DNA of 64,000 nucleotides from Salaquimonas pukyongi (GCF_001953055.1 NZ_CP019044.1:930001-994000); one strand, 5' to 3'. Numbered from the stretch's first letter, positions 35,298 through 44,412 are shown. Notes: generated by a model not told the origin, from the letters alone. Program-made: numbers and translations.

Positions 35298-36302
35298 ATG
35301 AAGTTCCTCAAAACCTTTGCTGTCGCTGCCGGTCTGCTGACCACAACCGCCTTTGGCGCTGCAGCCGATTGCGATGATGGCGAAATGGTCATCAAGTTCA
35401 GCCACGTGGTTGCCGCTACCGGCCACCCGAAAGGCAATGCTGCCACTGCCATTGCCGAGCGCATCAACTCCGAGATGAACGGCAAGGCCTGCATGGAGGT
35501 TTTCCCGACCTCCACGCTTTATGATGACGACAAGGTGATGGAAGCGCTGCTTCTCGGCGATGTTCAGATTGCTGCGCCCTCGCTGTCCAAGTTCGAGGCC
35601 TATACCAAGAAGTACCGTCTTTTCGACCTTCCCTTCCTGTTTTCCTCGATGAAGGCCGTCGACGCCTTTACCCAGGGTGAAAAAGGCCAGGAACTGCTCA
35701 ACGCCATTTCCGACAAGGGGTATGTGGGCCTTGGCTACATCTATAACGGCCTCAAGCACTTCTCGGCGAAAAAGCCGCTTATCCTGCCGACCGACGCTGC
35801 GGGGCTGAAATTCCGTGTTCAGACCTCCGATGTCGCCGTCGCCATGATCGAGGCATTGGGCGCTTCTGCCCAGAAACTGGCCTTCAAGGAGGTCTATGGC
35901 GCGCTTCAGACCGGCGTTGTGGACGGTCAGGAAAACACCTGGTCCAACATCTACAAGCAGAAGTTCTTCGAGGTTCAGGACGGTGTGACGGAAACCAATC
36001 ACCAGTTGCTGACCTATCTGGCGGTCACTTCCAAAGAGTGGCTCGACAGCCTGGATGAGGACGTGCGCACCCAGTTCATGACCATCTTCACTGAAGAAGT
36101 GAACAAGGCCAACGCAAATGCGACGGCGGTCAATGAGGAGGCCAAGCAGGGCATTCTTGCAGCCGGCGGTGTGATCCGCGAACTGACGGCCGAGCAGCGC
36201 CAGGCATGGGTTGATGTCATGAAACCGGTCTGGGCGAAATTCGAAGACGACATCGGCAAGGACGTCATCGAGGCAGCGGTTGCGGCCAACGCTTCCAACT
36301 GA
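35298..36302 (+). CDS. dctP: TRAP dicarboxylate transporter solute-binding protein DctP
   Basis: The 334-residue protein has a signal peptide (cleavage near FGAAAD) and the DctP fold: IKFSHVVAATGHPKG near the N-terminus, LPFLFSS, GLKFRVQTSDVAVAMIEALGA with the carboxylate-binding Arg, and LQTGVVDGQENTWSNI. GGGAGG lies 7 nt before ATG 35298. Next to DctB/DctD it is probably a C4-dicarboxylate receptor. The gene is followed by a strong terminator before dctQ. Confidence 0.92.
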   Translation: MKFLKTFAVAAGLLTTTAFGAAADCDDGEMVIKFSHVVAATGHPKGNAATAIAERINSEMNGKACMEVFPTSTLYDDDKVMEALLLGDVQIAAPSLSKFEAYTKKYRLFDLPFLFSSMKAVDAFTQGEKGQELLNAISDKGYVGLGYIYNGLKHFSAKKPLILPTDAAGLKFRVQTSDVAVAMIEALGASAQKLAFKEVYGALQTGVVDGQENTWSNIYKQKFFEVQDGVTETNHQLLTYLAVTSKEWLDSLDEDVRTQFMTIFTEEVNKANANATAVNEEAKQGILAAGGVIRELTAEQRQAWVDVMKPVWAKFEDDIGKDVIEAAVAANASN

Positions 36303-36312
36303 CCCAAATACC

Positions 36313-36345
36313 GGGAGCGGGCGCTCTTTGCCCGCTCCCTTTCTG
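36313..36345 (+). terminator. Intercistronic terminator between dctP and dctQ
   Basis: A perfect 10-bp GC-rich stem (36313-36322 with 36330-36339) and a 7-nt loop are followed by a short T-rich tract. It would end most transcripts after dctP, giving more binding protein than permease. Confidence 0.8.
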
Positions 36346-36540
36346 CTTCGCATCCTTTAAGAGGGCATGCCCCGTGCCGCGATGGTTTGTCATCGCGCTG
36401 TAAACGGCGGCGGAGCTTTGCTATAATCACGATTGTTCTGTTTATGAGTCCGTGTTCATGAGCCCATGACCTGGACTGAAAAACGGCGCGCTGCTTGCCT
36501 GGAGGAGGAAAGAGCGGCGCTGTAGGGGTAAAGGCGCGGC

Positions 36541-36580
36541 CAAATGCGGCCAGAATCGGCCAGAATCGACCAGAATCGGG
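36541..36580 (+). repeat. Four imperfect 10-bp tandem repeats before dctQ
   Basis: The unit CAGAATCGGC (with one- to three-base variants) occurs four times in a row, one helical turn each, ending directly before the GGGGAGGGG ribosome-binding site of dctQ. Function is unknown; it may be a spacer sequence or a binding site. Confidence 0.6.
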
Positions 36581-36589
36581 GAGGGGATC

Positions 36590-37270
36590 ATGAGCCAGTA
36601 TTGGCCTTATCTAGGAATGGCGATCATCATTGGTTTGCTGTGGCTGTGGGAACGGCGCAGCCCCGATATGGTGAACCGCTTTGAGGAAAACGCCATTGCC
36701 GTCCTGCTGGCGCTCATCACCCTTGTATCCTTTGTGCAGGTTATCGCCCGCTACGGTTTTAACACCGGCTGGGGCGGCGCGCTCGAATTCACCCGCATTC
36801 TGTTTGCCTGGATGATCCTTTTCGGCATGAGCTATGCCGTCAAGATCGGCTCCCATCTGGGCGTCGATGCCTTCATCCGGCTGCTGCCCAAGCCGCTGTT
36901 TCGCGCCGTGGCGATATTCGGCGCTCTGTGCGCGGTGCTCTATGCAGCCATGCTCATTTCCGCCACCTGGCTTGAGTTTTTCGGCGCTTCCTCAAAGGGC
37001 GGCGCTGTCGATTACTGGTCAAAGATGTTCAAGCTCGGCATCGGCCTTGATGATCTGCGCTATCCCGAATGGGTGCAGAACGCGCTCGGGGTTCAGGAGC
37101 GTGTGCAGCGCTGGATTGCCTATCTCATTCTTCCGGTGGGTTTGGCCCTGTTCGGCTTCAGGGCGCTGCAGGCCATGGGGGAAATATGGCGCGGAGAGCG
37201 CGAACTGGTCATTGCCGGGCACGAGGCAGAAGAACTCGTGGCTGAAAACAAAGACGTGCTGAAGGACTGA
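36590..37270 (+). CDS. dctQ: TRAP transporter small permease DctQ
   Basis: The 226-residue protein has four membrane helices (about 7-20, 35-55, 72-90 and 105-125) and a DctQ-like core (AWMILFGMSYAVKIGSHLGVD). The C-terminal stretch with a further helix (about 176-196) and a charged tail is longer than in E. coli-type DctQ. GGGGAGGGG precedes the ATG. It is 10 bp upstream of dctM, forming the membrane part of the dicarboxylate importer. Confidence 0.9.
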   Translation: MSQYWPYLGMAIIIGLLWLWERRSPDMVNRFEENAIAVLLALITLVSFVQVIARYGFNTGWGGALEFTRILFAWMILFGMSYAVKIGSHLGVDAFIRLLPKPLFRAVAIFGALCAVLYAAMLISATWLEFFGASSKGGAVDYWSKMFKLGIGLDDLRYPEWVQNALGVQERVQRWIAYLILPVGLALFGFRALQAMGEIWRGERELVIAGHEAEELVAENKDVLKD

Positions 37271-37280
37271 GGGGCAGGCC

Positions 37281-38894
37281 ATGGAAACCGGAATTCTCTT
37301 TGCACTCGTCCTGGGCCTGCTCTTTCTCGGCGTGCCGGTGGCGATATCACTGGGGCTTTCCTCGATCATCGTCATCGCGTTTTTCTCCTCCGACTCCATG
37401 TCGTCAGTGGCCTTGCAGCTCTTTACCGCCTCCCAGAACTATACGCTGCTGGCCATTCCCTTCTTCATTCTGGCCTCCGCCTTCATGTCGACCGGCGGCG
37501 TTGCCAAGCGCATCATCCGCTTTGCCATCGCCACGGTCGGTCATTTCCGCGGCGGTCTTGCCATGGCCTCGGTGCTGGCCTGCATGCTGTTTGCAGCCCT
37601 TTCCGGTTCTTCGCCTGCAACGGTGGTCGCCATCGGCACGATTGCCATCGCCGGCATGCGCCAGGTCGGCTATTCCAAGGAATTTGCCGCCGGCCTCATC
37701 GCCAATGCCGGCACGCTCGGCATTCTCATCCCCCCTTCCATCGTCATGGTGGTCTATTCGGCCGCGACCGATGTTTCCGTTGGGCGCATGTTTCTGGCCG
37801 GTGTCGTGCCGGGCATTGTTGCCGGCCTGATGCTCATGATCGCGATTTACGTGGTGGCACGGATAAAAAACCTGCCCGCCGAGCCATGGCGCGGCTTTGG
37901 CGAGATCCTGCAAGGGGGCAAGGAGGCCGGCTGGGGCCTGTTCTTGATCATTATCATCCTGGGCGGCATCTATGGGGGCGTGTTCACACCGACCGAGGCG
38001 GCCGCCGTCGCCGCCGTCTATGCCTTCTTCATTGCCTTGTTCATCTATCGTGACATGGGCCCCATGAAGGAACATGCATGGGTTTCCGACAGCGACCGGG
38101 AAGAAGCGCGCATCGGCTTCAAGTCGGTTGTCTACATGATTTCCTTCTTCTTCGTGTGGATGGTGCTCTCCTTCTTCGTAACCTCGGAGTGGGAAGGTGT
38201 GACGTTCGCGGGCAGGGCGCTGTGGGGCGGCGCGATCGCCCTTGCTTCCGGCATCGCCTATGCGATCTGGCGCGGCGGTGCCGCCGGGCGCATTCCGGCG
38301 ATGTGGGCAGCCAGCCTGCCGGTGTTCGGGCGGAATTTCGCCCTGATGACCCGCAATTTCTTTCCCGCGATGTTCAACGAGGACACCCGCAAGGTCATGG
38401 TCGATGCTTCCAAAACGACGATCATGCTGATGTTCATCATCGTCAACGCGCTGATTTTCGCCCATGTGCTGACGTCCGAACGCATTCCCCAGGCAATCAC
38501 CGCCGTCATGCTGGATTACGGCTTTACCTGGTTCACCTTCCTGATCGCCGTCAACATCCTGCTGTTGATCGGCGGCCAGTTCATGGAACCTTCGGGCCTG
38601 CTGCTGATCGTGGCGCCGGTGGTCTTTCCCATCGCCATGGAACTGGGCGTTGATCCCGTCCATCTGGGCATCATCATGGTGGTCAACATGGAAATCGGCA
38701 TGATCACCCCGCCGATCGGGCTAAACCTGTTCGTCACCTCGGGCATAACGGGGATGAGTCTGGTTCGCGTCGTCAAGGCGGCACTGCCCTTTGTGGCGGT
38801 GCTGTTCGCCTTCCTGATCCTCGTTACCTATGTGGAAGTGCTGTCGACCTGGCTGCCCTACAGCCTGATGGGCCCGGAAATCGTGACGCGGTAG
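37281..38894 (+). CDS. dctM: TRAP transporter large permease DctM
   Basis: The 537-residue protein has about 12-13 helices with DctM landmarks: LGVPVAISLGLSS, AALSGSSPATVVAIGTIAI, IANAGTLGILIPPSIVMVVY, and GGQFMEPSGLLLIVAPVVFP near the C-terminal half. A hydrophilic insert at about residues 255-280 and an extra helix region at about 290-345 make it longer than the usual 425-450 residues. It acts with DctP and DctQ in Na+-dependent dicarboxylate uptake. Confidence 0.92.
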   Translation: METGILFALVLGLLFLGVPVAISLGLSSIIVIAFFSSDSMSSVALQLFTASQNYTLLAIPFFILASAFMSTGGVAKRIIRFAIATVGHFRGGLAMASVLACMLFAALSGSSPATVVAIGTIAIAGMRQVGYSKEFAAGLIANAGTLGILIPPSIVMVVYSAATDVSVGRMFLAGVVPGIVAGLMLMIAIYVVARIKNLPAEPWRGFGEILQGGKEAGWGLFLIIIILGGIYGGVFTPTEAAAVAAVYAFFIALFIYRDMGPMKEHAWVSDSDREEARIGFKSVVYMISFFFVWMVLSFFVTSEWEGVTFAGRALWGGAIALASGIAYAIWRGGAAGRIPAMWAASLPVFGRNFALMTRNFFPAMFNEDTRKVMVDASKTTIMLMFIIVNALIFAHVLTSERIPQAITAVMLDYGFTWFTFLIAVNILLLIGGQFMEPSGLLLIVAPVVFPIAMELGVDPVHLGIIMVVNMEIGMITPPIGLNLFVTSGITGMSLVRVVKAALPFVAVLFAFLILVTYVEVLSTWLPYSLMGPEIVTR

Positions 38895-39325
38895 TCCTGC
38901 CTGCGGTGAGGGATACAGACAAATTGAAAACGGGCAGAATCAGGCGCCAAAACACCGGCTTGCGTCGGCTGAATGGTCCGCAGATGGGACTGAAACACCG
39001 CCCGGGCAGCAATAGACCGCCCATTTTGAATCAGCGCCACTGCCGTTGATTCTCACCTGGAAGCGATGAAATGCGGGGTTTTCCGGTTTCTTAACCGTGT
39101 TTTGCCCGCAAATTGGGCCGGCGCTCCCCTGTTTCGTGTCATTTCTGCAACAGCGCTCCCTAAAGCAGTATGCGCAGGCCCGATTCCGTCAATTCCCGAT
39201 TGCGTGTTCGGCCAGTGTCGTTATTTTCCAAACTCGGAAAAGGCGCAAAGCCCAATCCTTTGGTTCAGGGGCTGGTTATCCCATTTCACTAGTGATGTGA
39301 CAATCAGCTCGTTTAATGAAGTTTT
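38895..39325. other. Intergenic region upstream of porin 1
   Basis: This 431-bp stretch between dctM and the first porin holds no recognisable gene. It should contain the porin promoter, but no confident -35/-10 pair could be picked by eye. It is unlike the region upstream of the second porin until the shared TGACTGGAGG segment begins at 39326. Confidence 0.5.
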
Positions 39326-39534
39326 TGACTGGAGGTCAGAACAATGAAAATCAAGAGCCTACTTCTTGGTTCTGCAGCTGCCATGGTAGCTGTTACCGGC
39401 GCCAAGGCAGCCGACGCAATCGTCGTCGAGCCTGAGCCGGTAGAATATGTCCGCGTCTGCGACATGTATGGCGCCGGCTATTTCTACATCCCGGGCGACG
39501 CCAACGAAACCTGCATCCGCTTTGGCGGCTATGT
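39326..39534 (+). repeat. Inverted repeat, left copy (porin 5' region)
   Basis: These 209 bp match 43257-43049 (minus strand) without mismatch by eye. The match spans 18 bp of the untranslated leader including the ribosome-binding site and the first 63 codons of both porins. Just upstream the two loci are unrelated, and downstream they diverge gradually. Confidence 0.8.
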
Positions 39535-40477
39535 ACAGGCTGAATACTGGGTCAACCACGACCACGACGAAGATGAAATCTCCGATCACAATGGTCGTGT
39601 CCGCACCCGTTTCCAGGTGGAAGCCAAGAACGAAACCCAGTACGGCACGCTTTCCTCGCGCATCTGGTTCATCAACCAGAAAGTGGACGAAGACGATCCG
39701 CACGATGACTTCTCCACTTCGGAAGGTTTCGGCGCGACCGACACCCAGTGGTGGCGTGCAACGTTCAGCCTGGCCGGTTTCCGCGTTGGTTATGACGCTA
39801 CGGACGGCACGATCTGGAACACCTATGGCGGCTACGGCTTCTATACGGCTGTGAACTCCGGTTCCTACGGCTTCCAGACCGGCATGTTCGTCGAATACAA
39901 TGGCTCGTTCGGCGACAACTTCAACTACGGTATCGGTGTTGTCGATGCTGCTGCATCCGGTGCTCCGGGTCAGCCTGACCTGATGGCCGGTATGTCCACT
40001 TCCATGGGCACGCTTTCTGTTGGTGCAGCGGTTGTCTATGACTCCTCAGAGAGCGCCTGGGCCTACCGTGTCCGCGGCGATCTGGACCTGTCCAGCTTCA
40101 TGCCGGGCGGCAGCCTTGGCGGCTGGTGGCGTGCAGACCATGGCGACACCGACTATGTGAAGGGTCACCAGTGGGGCGTAACTGCCAAGATGAACCTGGT
40201 GGACAATGTTCAGCTTTTCGCCGGTTATTCAGACTATCAGTCTGAAACCAATGCTGATGTTGCTCGCTGGACCGCTGGCCTGAAGTGGGATATCGCACCT
40301 GGCCTGTGGGTCATCGTCGAGCATGCCAAGACGCTGACGGAAAAAGGCACTACCACGTCGGCTAACAACTTCGCGATAAATCCCACCACCGGTGCCCTCG
40401 AAAACACTGGGGGCGTAACCAGCCAAACCGGCGGTGCTTCAGGTGTTACTTGGATCCGCATGCGCCGTTCGTTCTGA
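39344..40477 (+). CDS. Outer-membrane porin (Omp2/Porin_2 family), copy 1
   Basis: The 377-residue protein has a signal peptide (cleavage near AKAAD), the family N-terminus VEYVRVCDMYGAGYFYIPG with two conserved cysteines (39 and 57), beta-strand repeats, and a C-terminal Phe (IRMRRSF) for outer-membrane insertion. It forms a general diffusion channel in the manner of Brucella Omp2b. It is about 85% identical to the second porin at 42190-43239, and carries about 28 extra residues in a loop just before the last strand. GGAGG precedes the ATG. Confidence 0.92.
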   Translation: MKIKSLLLGSAAAMVAVTGAKAADAIVVEPEPVEYVRVCDMYGAGYFYIPGDANETCIRFGGYVQAEYWVNHDHDEDEISDHNGRVRTRFQVEAKNETQYGTLSSRIWFINQKVDEDDPHDDFSTSEGFGATDTQWWRATFSLAGFRVGYDATDGTIWNTYGGYGFYTAVNSGSYGFQTGMFVEYNGSFGDNFNYGIGVVDAAASGAPGQPDLMAGMSTSMGTLSVGAAVVYDSSESAWAYRVRGDLDLSSFMPGGSLGGWWRADHGDTDYVKGHQWGVTAKMNLVDNVQLFAGYSDYQSETNADVARWTAGLKWDIAPGLWVIVEHAKTLTEKGTTTSANNFAINPTTGALENTGGVTSQTGGASGVTWIRMRRSF

Positions 40478-40570
40478 TCGGCTGATTGGAACATCTTCAG
40501 TCCGGGCTTAGTAATAATCCTTAGCCCGGCCTGAAAACCAAGCTTCCATTCGCCCGAATGGATCATGCAG

Positions 40571-40610
40571 GAGGTGCCCGTCTTTATTGCCGGGTGCCTC
40601 TTTTTGTTTT
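40571..40610 (+). terminator. Intrinsic terminator of porin 1
   Basis: A 10-bp stem (40571-40580 with 40591-40600, two G-U pairs), a 10-nt loop and a TTTTTGTTTT tail follow the porin gene. Confidence 0.85.
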
Positions 40611-41159
40611 TAATCGCGATATACTGCAATATTTGATTGATATTTTTGCATCTTGCGGTTGATAATTATTAATAAATAATTTGTTACTTGCCTTTTTCTG
40701 TCTTGATAATATTCTCTTCTCGCCTGCAGGTGTGCTGAAGGGTGCGGGTGAACGCTGTTTCCTGCGATCCCTTGAAAGGCACACCTAGTTGCAACACGCA
40801 CCCAAGCCGTCTTCTCGTACCTGCTTTCTTTGGCACCATTCACAGGTTTCTGTGCTGTGCCACGACAGGCAGAGCCTTCGCCTACACCCAAGAGAACCGG
40901 TTGACTGCTTTGCTGCTTGCAACTCTGACAATGCTCCCACTATTGAGAACCTTGCATCTCTCTCAACTCCAGTTAGAAGAGCGCGATCACGTCCAAAGCA
41001 GCTGTCATTTTTCTTACTTTTTTACTCTCACAAATATCTGCTTATAGGCGTTCTTCCTTTCATTCTCCGAATACTGATTATTCATTTTCAAAATAACGCA
41101 AGACAAACAGTGTTTTTTTATACTAAGATTTACTCGCATGATCTTTTTGGGGTGTGGGT
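40611..41159. other. AT-rich region before the recombinase gene, no gene recognised
   Basis: The ends of this 549-bp stretch (about 40611-40735 and 41000-41150) are distinctly AT-rich compared with the GC-rich surroundings. Open frames on both strands are short and resemble nothing known, so none is called. The composition fits acquired DNA accompanying the recombinase. Confidence 0.55.
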
Positions 41160-42098
41160 ATGAACAGTATATTCCCGCAAGGGGATGGGTGCGCGCCGCG
41201 TCGGGCCGTATCCATTGTTTCCCTGTGGAACCGGTATGGCGATCTGCTTTGGGAACCGGGAAAGCACAAGGAAACCAATCGCGCTTATGTTTATGAAATA
41301 CAGGCCATTGCCGACCGGTATGGCATCGAACACTTTGACAACAGCCTGATCGATGCCCTGCGGGCGGCATGCCGCAAGCGCGGCAACAAGAACAGTACGA
41401 TCAACCGGAAGCTTGCCTGTCTGGGCAAGCTGCTGCGCAAGCATCATCGCGATGGCCATCTCGACCGGCTGCCCGATTTGAGCAAATATCCCGAGCGCAA
41501 TGGGCGTATCCGGTTTCTCTCCTCTCAGGAAGAGAGGGCCCTGTTCGACTGTCTCGACTTCTTCGATCCCCACCATGGCAATCTTGCCCGCTTCCTCGTC
41601 AATACCGGTGCACGGGTTGGTGAGGCACTGGGGCTCAAATGGAGCGATGTGGACGCGCACAACGCCACGTTCTGGGAGACGAAAGCCAACACCCCCAGAA
41701 CCGTTCCGCTCACACGGGCCGCCATTGCCGTGCTCGTCGCCGAAAGAGGAAAACGGCCGATTGGCCCCTTTGCCGATATTCGATACCCGAATTTCAGGGC
41801 CAACTGGCTGAAGGCAAAAAAGAGGGCAGGACTTCAACAGGATCCGCAGATCGTGCCGCATATCCTGCGCCACACCTGCGCTTCACGGCTGGCGCAAAAC
41901 GGCGTCGACATCAAGCGGATACAGGAGTTTCTGGGGCACCGCACGCTTGCCATGACCATGCGCTATGCCCATCTGGCGCCAAAGCACCTTCAGGTCTGTG
42001 CCCAAACCCTGGATGAAATAAACGAACAGCATCTGGCTGAGGATAATGGCAAGGCCAAAGGCCGCTACACAGCGGCAGCAACCGAAGCGGCGCCATAA
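41160..42098 (+). CDS. Tyrosine recombinase (phage integrase family)
   Basis: The 312-residue protein has an N-terminal SAM-like core-binding part (about 18-105) and a catalytic domain with NTGARVGEALGLKW (first Arg), HILRHTCASRL (His-x-x-Arg) and LGHRTLAMTMRYAHL (His and the nucleophile Tyr). All catalytic residues seem present, so the enzyme may be active. It cuts and rejoins DNA by a 3'-phosphotyrosine link. It lies between two inverted porin genes, and no tRNA attachment site is nearby. A GGGG lies upstream of the ATG. Confidence 0.9.
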   Translation: MNSIFPQGDGCAPRRAVSIVSLWNRYGDLLWEPGKHKETNRAYVYEIQAIADRYGIEHFDNSLIDALRAACRKRGNKNSTINRKLACLGKLLRKHHRDGHLDRLPDLSKYPERNGRIRFLSSQEERALFDCLDFFDPHHGNLARFLVNTGARVGEALGLKWSDVDAHNATFWETKANTPRTVPLTRAAIAVLVAERGKRPIGPFADIRYPNFRANWLKAKKRAGLQQDPQIVPHILRHTCASRLAQNGVDIKRIQEFLGHRTLAMTMRYAHLAPKHLQVCAQTLDEINEQHLAEDNGKAKGRYTAAATEAAP

Positions 42099-42137
42099 AG
42101 CCACCGTAGGAAGAACAGATGCTGAAAGACACAAAAA

Positions 42138-42171
42138 GGGCCCGATCCGAAGACCGGGCCCTGATTTTTAC
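42138..42171. terminator. Bidirectional terminator between recombinase and porin 2
   Basis: An 8-bp stem AGGGCCCG/CGGGCCCT (42138-42145 with 42156-42163) is flanked by an A-run on the left and a T-run on the right, so it can end both the plus-strand recombinase transcript and the minus-strand porin transcript. Confidence 0.8.
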
Positions 42172-42189
42172 GCTTGTCCAATCAGAGGA

Positions 42190-43239
42190 TTAGAACGAGC
42201 GGCGCATGCGAACCCATGTGGTGCCAGAGGCTTCGGAGACTTCCGGAAGGCTCTTCGTGTGTTCCACGATTGCCCACAGGCCGGGTGCGATGTCCCATTT
42301 GACACCGGCAGTCCAAATTGCGCCATCTTCATTAATTTCAGACTGATAGCTGGAGTAACCGGCGAAGAGCTGCAGGTTGTCCACCAGGTTCATCTTGGCG
42401 GTAACACCCCACTGGTGACCCTTCACATAGTCGGTGTCGTTGTCGTCTGCACGCCACCAGGCACCAAAGCCGCCGCCGGGAACGAAGCTCGACAGATCCA
42501 CGTCACCACGGACGCGGTAAGCCCAGGCGCTCTCGGAAGAGTCATAGACAACCGCTGCACCAAGAGACAGGCTGCCCATGGAAGTGGACATACCGGCCAT
42601 CAGGTCAGGCTGACCCGGAGCACCGGAAGCGCCAGCATCAACTACACCGATACCGTAGTTGAAGTTGTCGCCGAACGAGCCATTGTATTCGATGAACATG
42701 GCGGTCTGGAAGCCGTAGGCACCAGAGTTCACAGCCGTATAGAAGCCGTAGCCGCCATAGGTGTTCCAGATCGTGCCGTCCGTAGCATCATAACCAACGC
42801 GGAAACCGGCCAGGCTGAACGTTGCACGCCACCACTGCGAGTCGGCCGCGCTGAAACCTTCCGAAGTGGAGAAGTCATCGTGCGGGTCATCCGAGTCGCT
42901 CACATTGTTGATGAACCAGATGCGCGAAGAAAGCGTACCGTACTGGGTTTCGTTCTTGGCTTCCACCTGGAAACGGGTGCGGACACGACCACTGTGATCG
43001 GAAACGTCATCATCGTCGTGATCGTGGTTGACCCAGTATTCAGCCTGCACATAGCCGCCAAAGCGGATGCAGGTTTCGTTGGCGTCGCCCGGGATGTAGA
43101 AATAGCCGGCGCCATACATGTCGCAGACGCGGACATATTCTACCGGCTCAGGCTCGACGACGATTGCGTCGGCTGCCTTGGCGCCGGTAACAGCTACCAT
43201 GGCAGCTGCAGAACCAAGAAGTAGGCTCTTGATTTTCAT
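42190..43239 (-). CDS. Outer-membrane porin (Omp2/Porin_2 family), copy 2
   Basis: The 349-residue porin begins with 75 residues identical to copy 1, keeps both conserved cysteines and ends VRMRRSF. Differences cluster in putative surface loops: an acidic segment at about 76-80, a NVSDSDD loop at about 112, and the absence of the 28-residue loop near the C-terminus. Opposite orientation to copy 1 with a recombinase between them recalls the Brucella omp2a/omp2b pair, where gene conversion is known. GGAGG precedes the start. Confidence 0.92.
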   Translation of the reverse strand: MKIKSLLLGSAAAMVAVTGAKAADAIVVEPEPVEYVRVCDMYGAGYFYIPGDANETCIRFGGYVQAEYWVNHDHDDDDVSDHSGRVRTRFQVEAKNETQYGTLSSRIWFINNVSDSDDPHDDFSTSEGFSAADSQWWRATFSLAGFRVGYDATDGTIWNTYGGYGFYTAVNSGAYGFQTAMFIEYNGSFGDNFNYGIGVVDAGASGAPGQPDLMAGMSTSMGSLSLGAAVVYDSSESAWAYRVRGDVDLSSFVPGGGFGAWWRADDNDTDYVKGHQWGVTAKMNLVDNLQLFAGYSSYQSEINEDGAIWTAGVKWDIAPGLWAIVEHTKSLPEVSEASGTTWVRMRRSF

Positions 43240-43257
43240 TGTTCTGACCTCCAGTCA
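43049..43257 (-). repeat. Inverted repeat, right copy (porin 5' region)
   Basis: Partner of 39326-39534, identical over about 209 bp by eye. Homologous recombination between the copies would invert the 3.5-kb intervening DNA and exchange the promoters of the two porins. Confidence 0.8.
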
Positions 43258-43427
43258 GATTACGGACCGGAGCAGGCAGCTGGCGCATTGGTGGAGGCCG
43301 CGATGGGGCAAGGCGAACTGACCGGTGGAGGGATTGGACCAGCCAGCCGGTCAAACCCGTGGCTGCAGATCCGCAAACGCGTAGTGAAAGCGCTGCAGCA
43401 CAGTTGGTTTTGCCGTTAATGCCGATG

Positions 43428-44412
43428 CTACGGTGTGTACCCAGCCAGCCAGCGCAGGGTTGAGAGCGCGAATTGGGCGTTCTGGCCGGCGTCCGGGTGG
43501 GCAAGCCCGAACGGTTCGCCGTCATCAATGCGCTGGGCGGTAAAACCGCCCGCTTCGCCGAATATGGCAACCCGGCCCTTGCCGAACACCATCGCCATGC
43601 CCTGGGACAGCCCCCCGGCATCGATACGGGGCGCTGAATAGAACTCATCGGTCAGGCGAAAGGTCAGGATGGCCTCGAATTCCCGGGGAATCTGCAACAG
43701 GTTGACCGCGCCTTCGGGGGGATGATGGCCTGGCCGCCGAAGGCGTAAAAATGCTCGATAGGGCCGATCCCAGCGCGCCATCGACAATTGGATGGCGGTT
43801 CAGCTTTCCTTGTCCGTACCCATCCGGCGAGCGGTGAAAGTCGATATGGACATGCAAGTCCGCGCTGATGGAATCCTTGCGCAGCGCATGGCCGGTCATG
43901 TAGATGGCGCCGAAACGGCTTGCCAGTTCAATGGTGCCGCCGGCAAAGGGGGAATGGTCGGCCAGCAGCAACAGCGATCCCCCTTTTTCCACCCAGGAAA
44001 CGATCAGATCCAGTTCCCCCTCGCTGTAGATGGAAGGAACGTCCATCGTCGAAAAGCGCCGGTAATCGCCTGCCCCCGACCGGGCATAGGCATTGACGAT
44101 GGCCAGGATATCCGTTTCAGCCAGGATTTCCGCCGTCAGCGGTGCATCGAGCCAGCGAACCTGAAAGCCATCGGTTTCAGCCAGCGCCTTGAACGGCTCG
44201 AAGGAGCCGCGCTGCAGATAGGGGCTGACATGGCGGTGAATGACGATCCTTGGGCCGGACTGGGCAGCATAGGCCGGATTTTCATTCTCATAGGCATAGC
44301 CGGTCACTGCCGTCTGGCGGTCGCCCGTGGCGCCGGCGGGCAGTATGGCCGCCACCAGCGCCCAAAGCATTGCCAGCAGTGCGGCGAGGCATGGTCCGGT
44401 GAACCGCTTCAT
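43428..44412 (-). pseudogene. DUF4350-like exported protein, interrupted by two frameshifts
   Basis: The N-terminal part (signal peptide, then IVIHRHVSPYLQRGSFEPF, LAIVNAYAR, GGSLLLLADHSPFAGG) reads in one frame to about 43755. A bridging segment (IEHFYAFGGQAIIPP) is in a second frame, and PEGAVNLLQIP onward to WLAGYTP in a third. Both shifts fit loss of a single C: one in a CCC run and one in a CCCCCC run, about 45 bp apart. They could be true mutations or sequencing errors. The start overlaps the upstream sulfotransferase stop by 4 bp. Family assignment is moderate. Confidence 0.6.

Noticed and set aside
40610-41047. Open frames on both strands before the recombinase gene
   Set aside because: They resemble no known protein, overlap each other and the porin terminator, and have biased low-complexity content.
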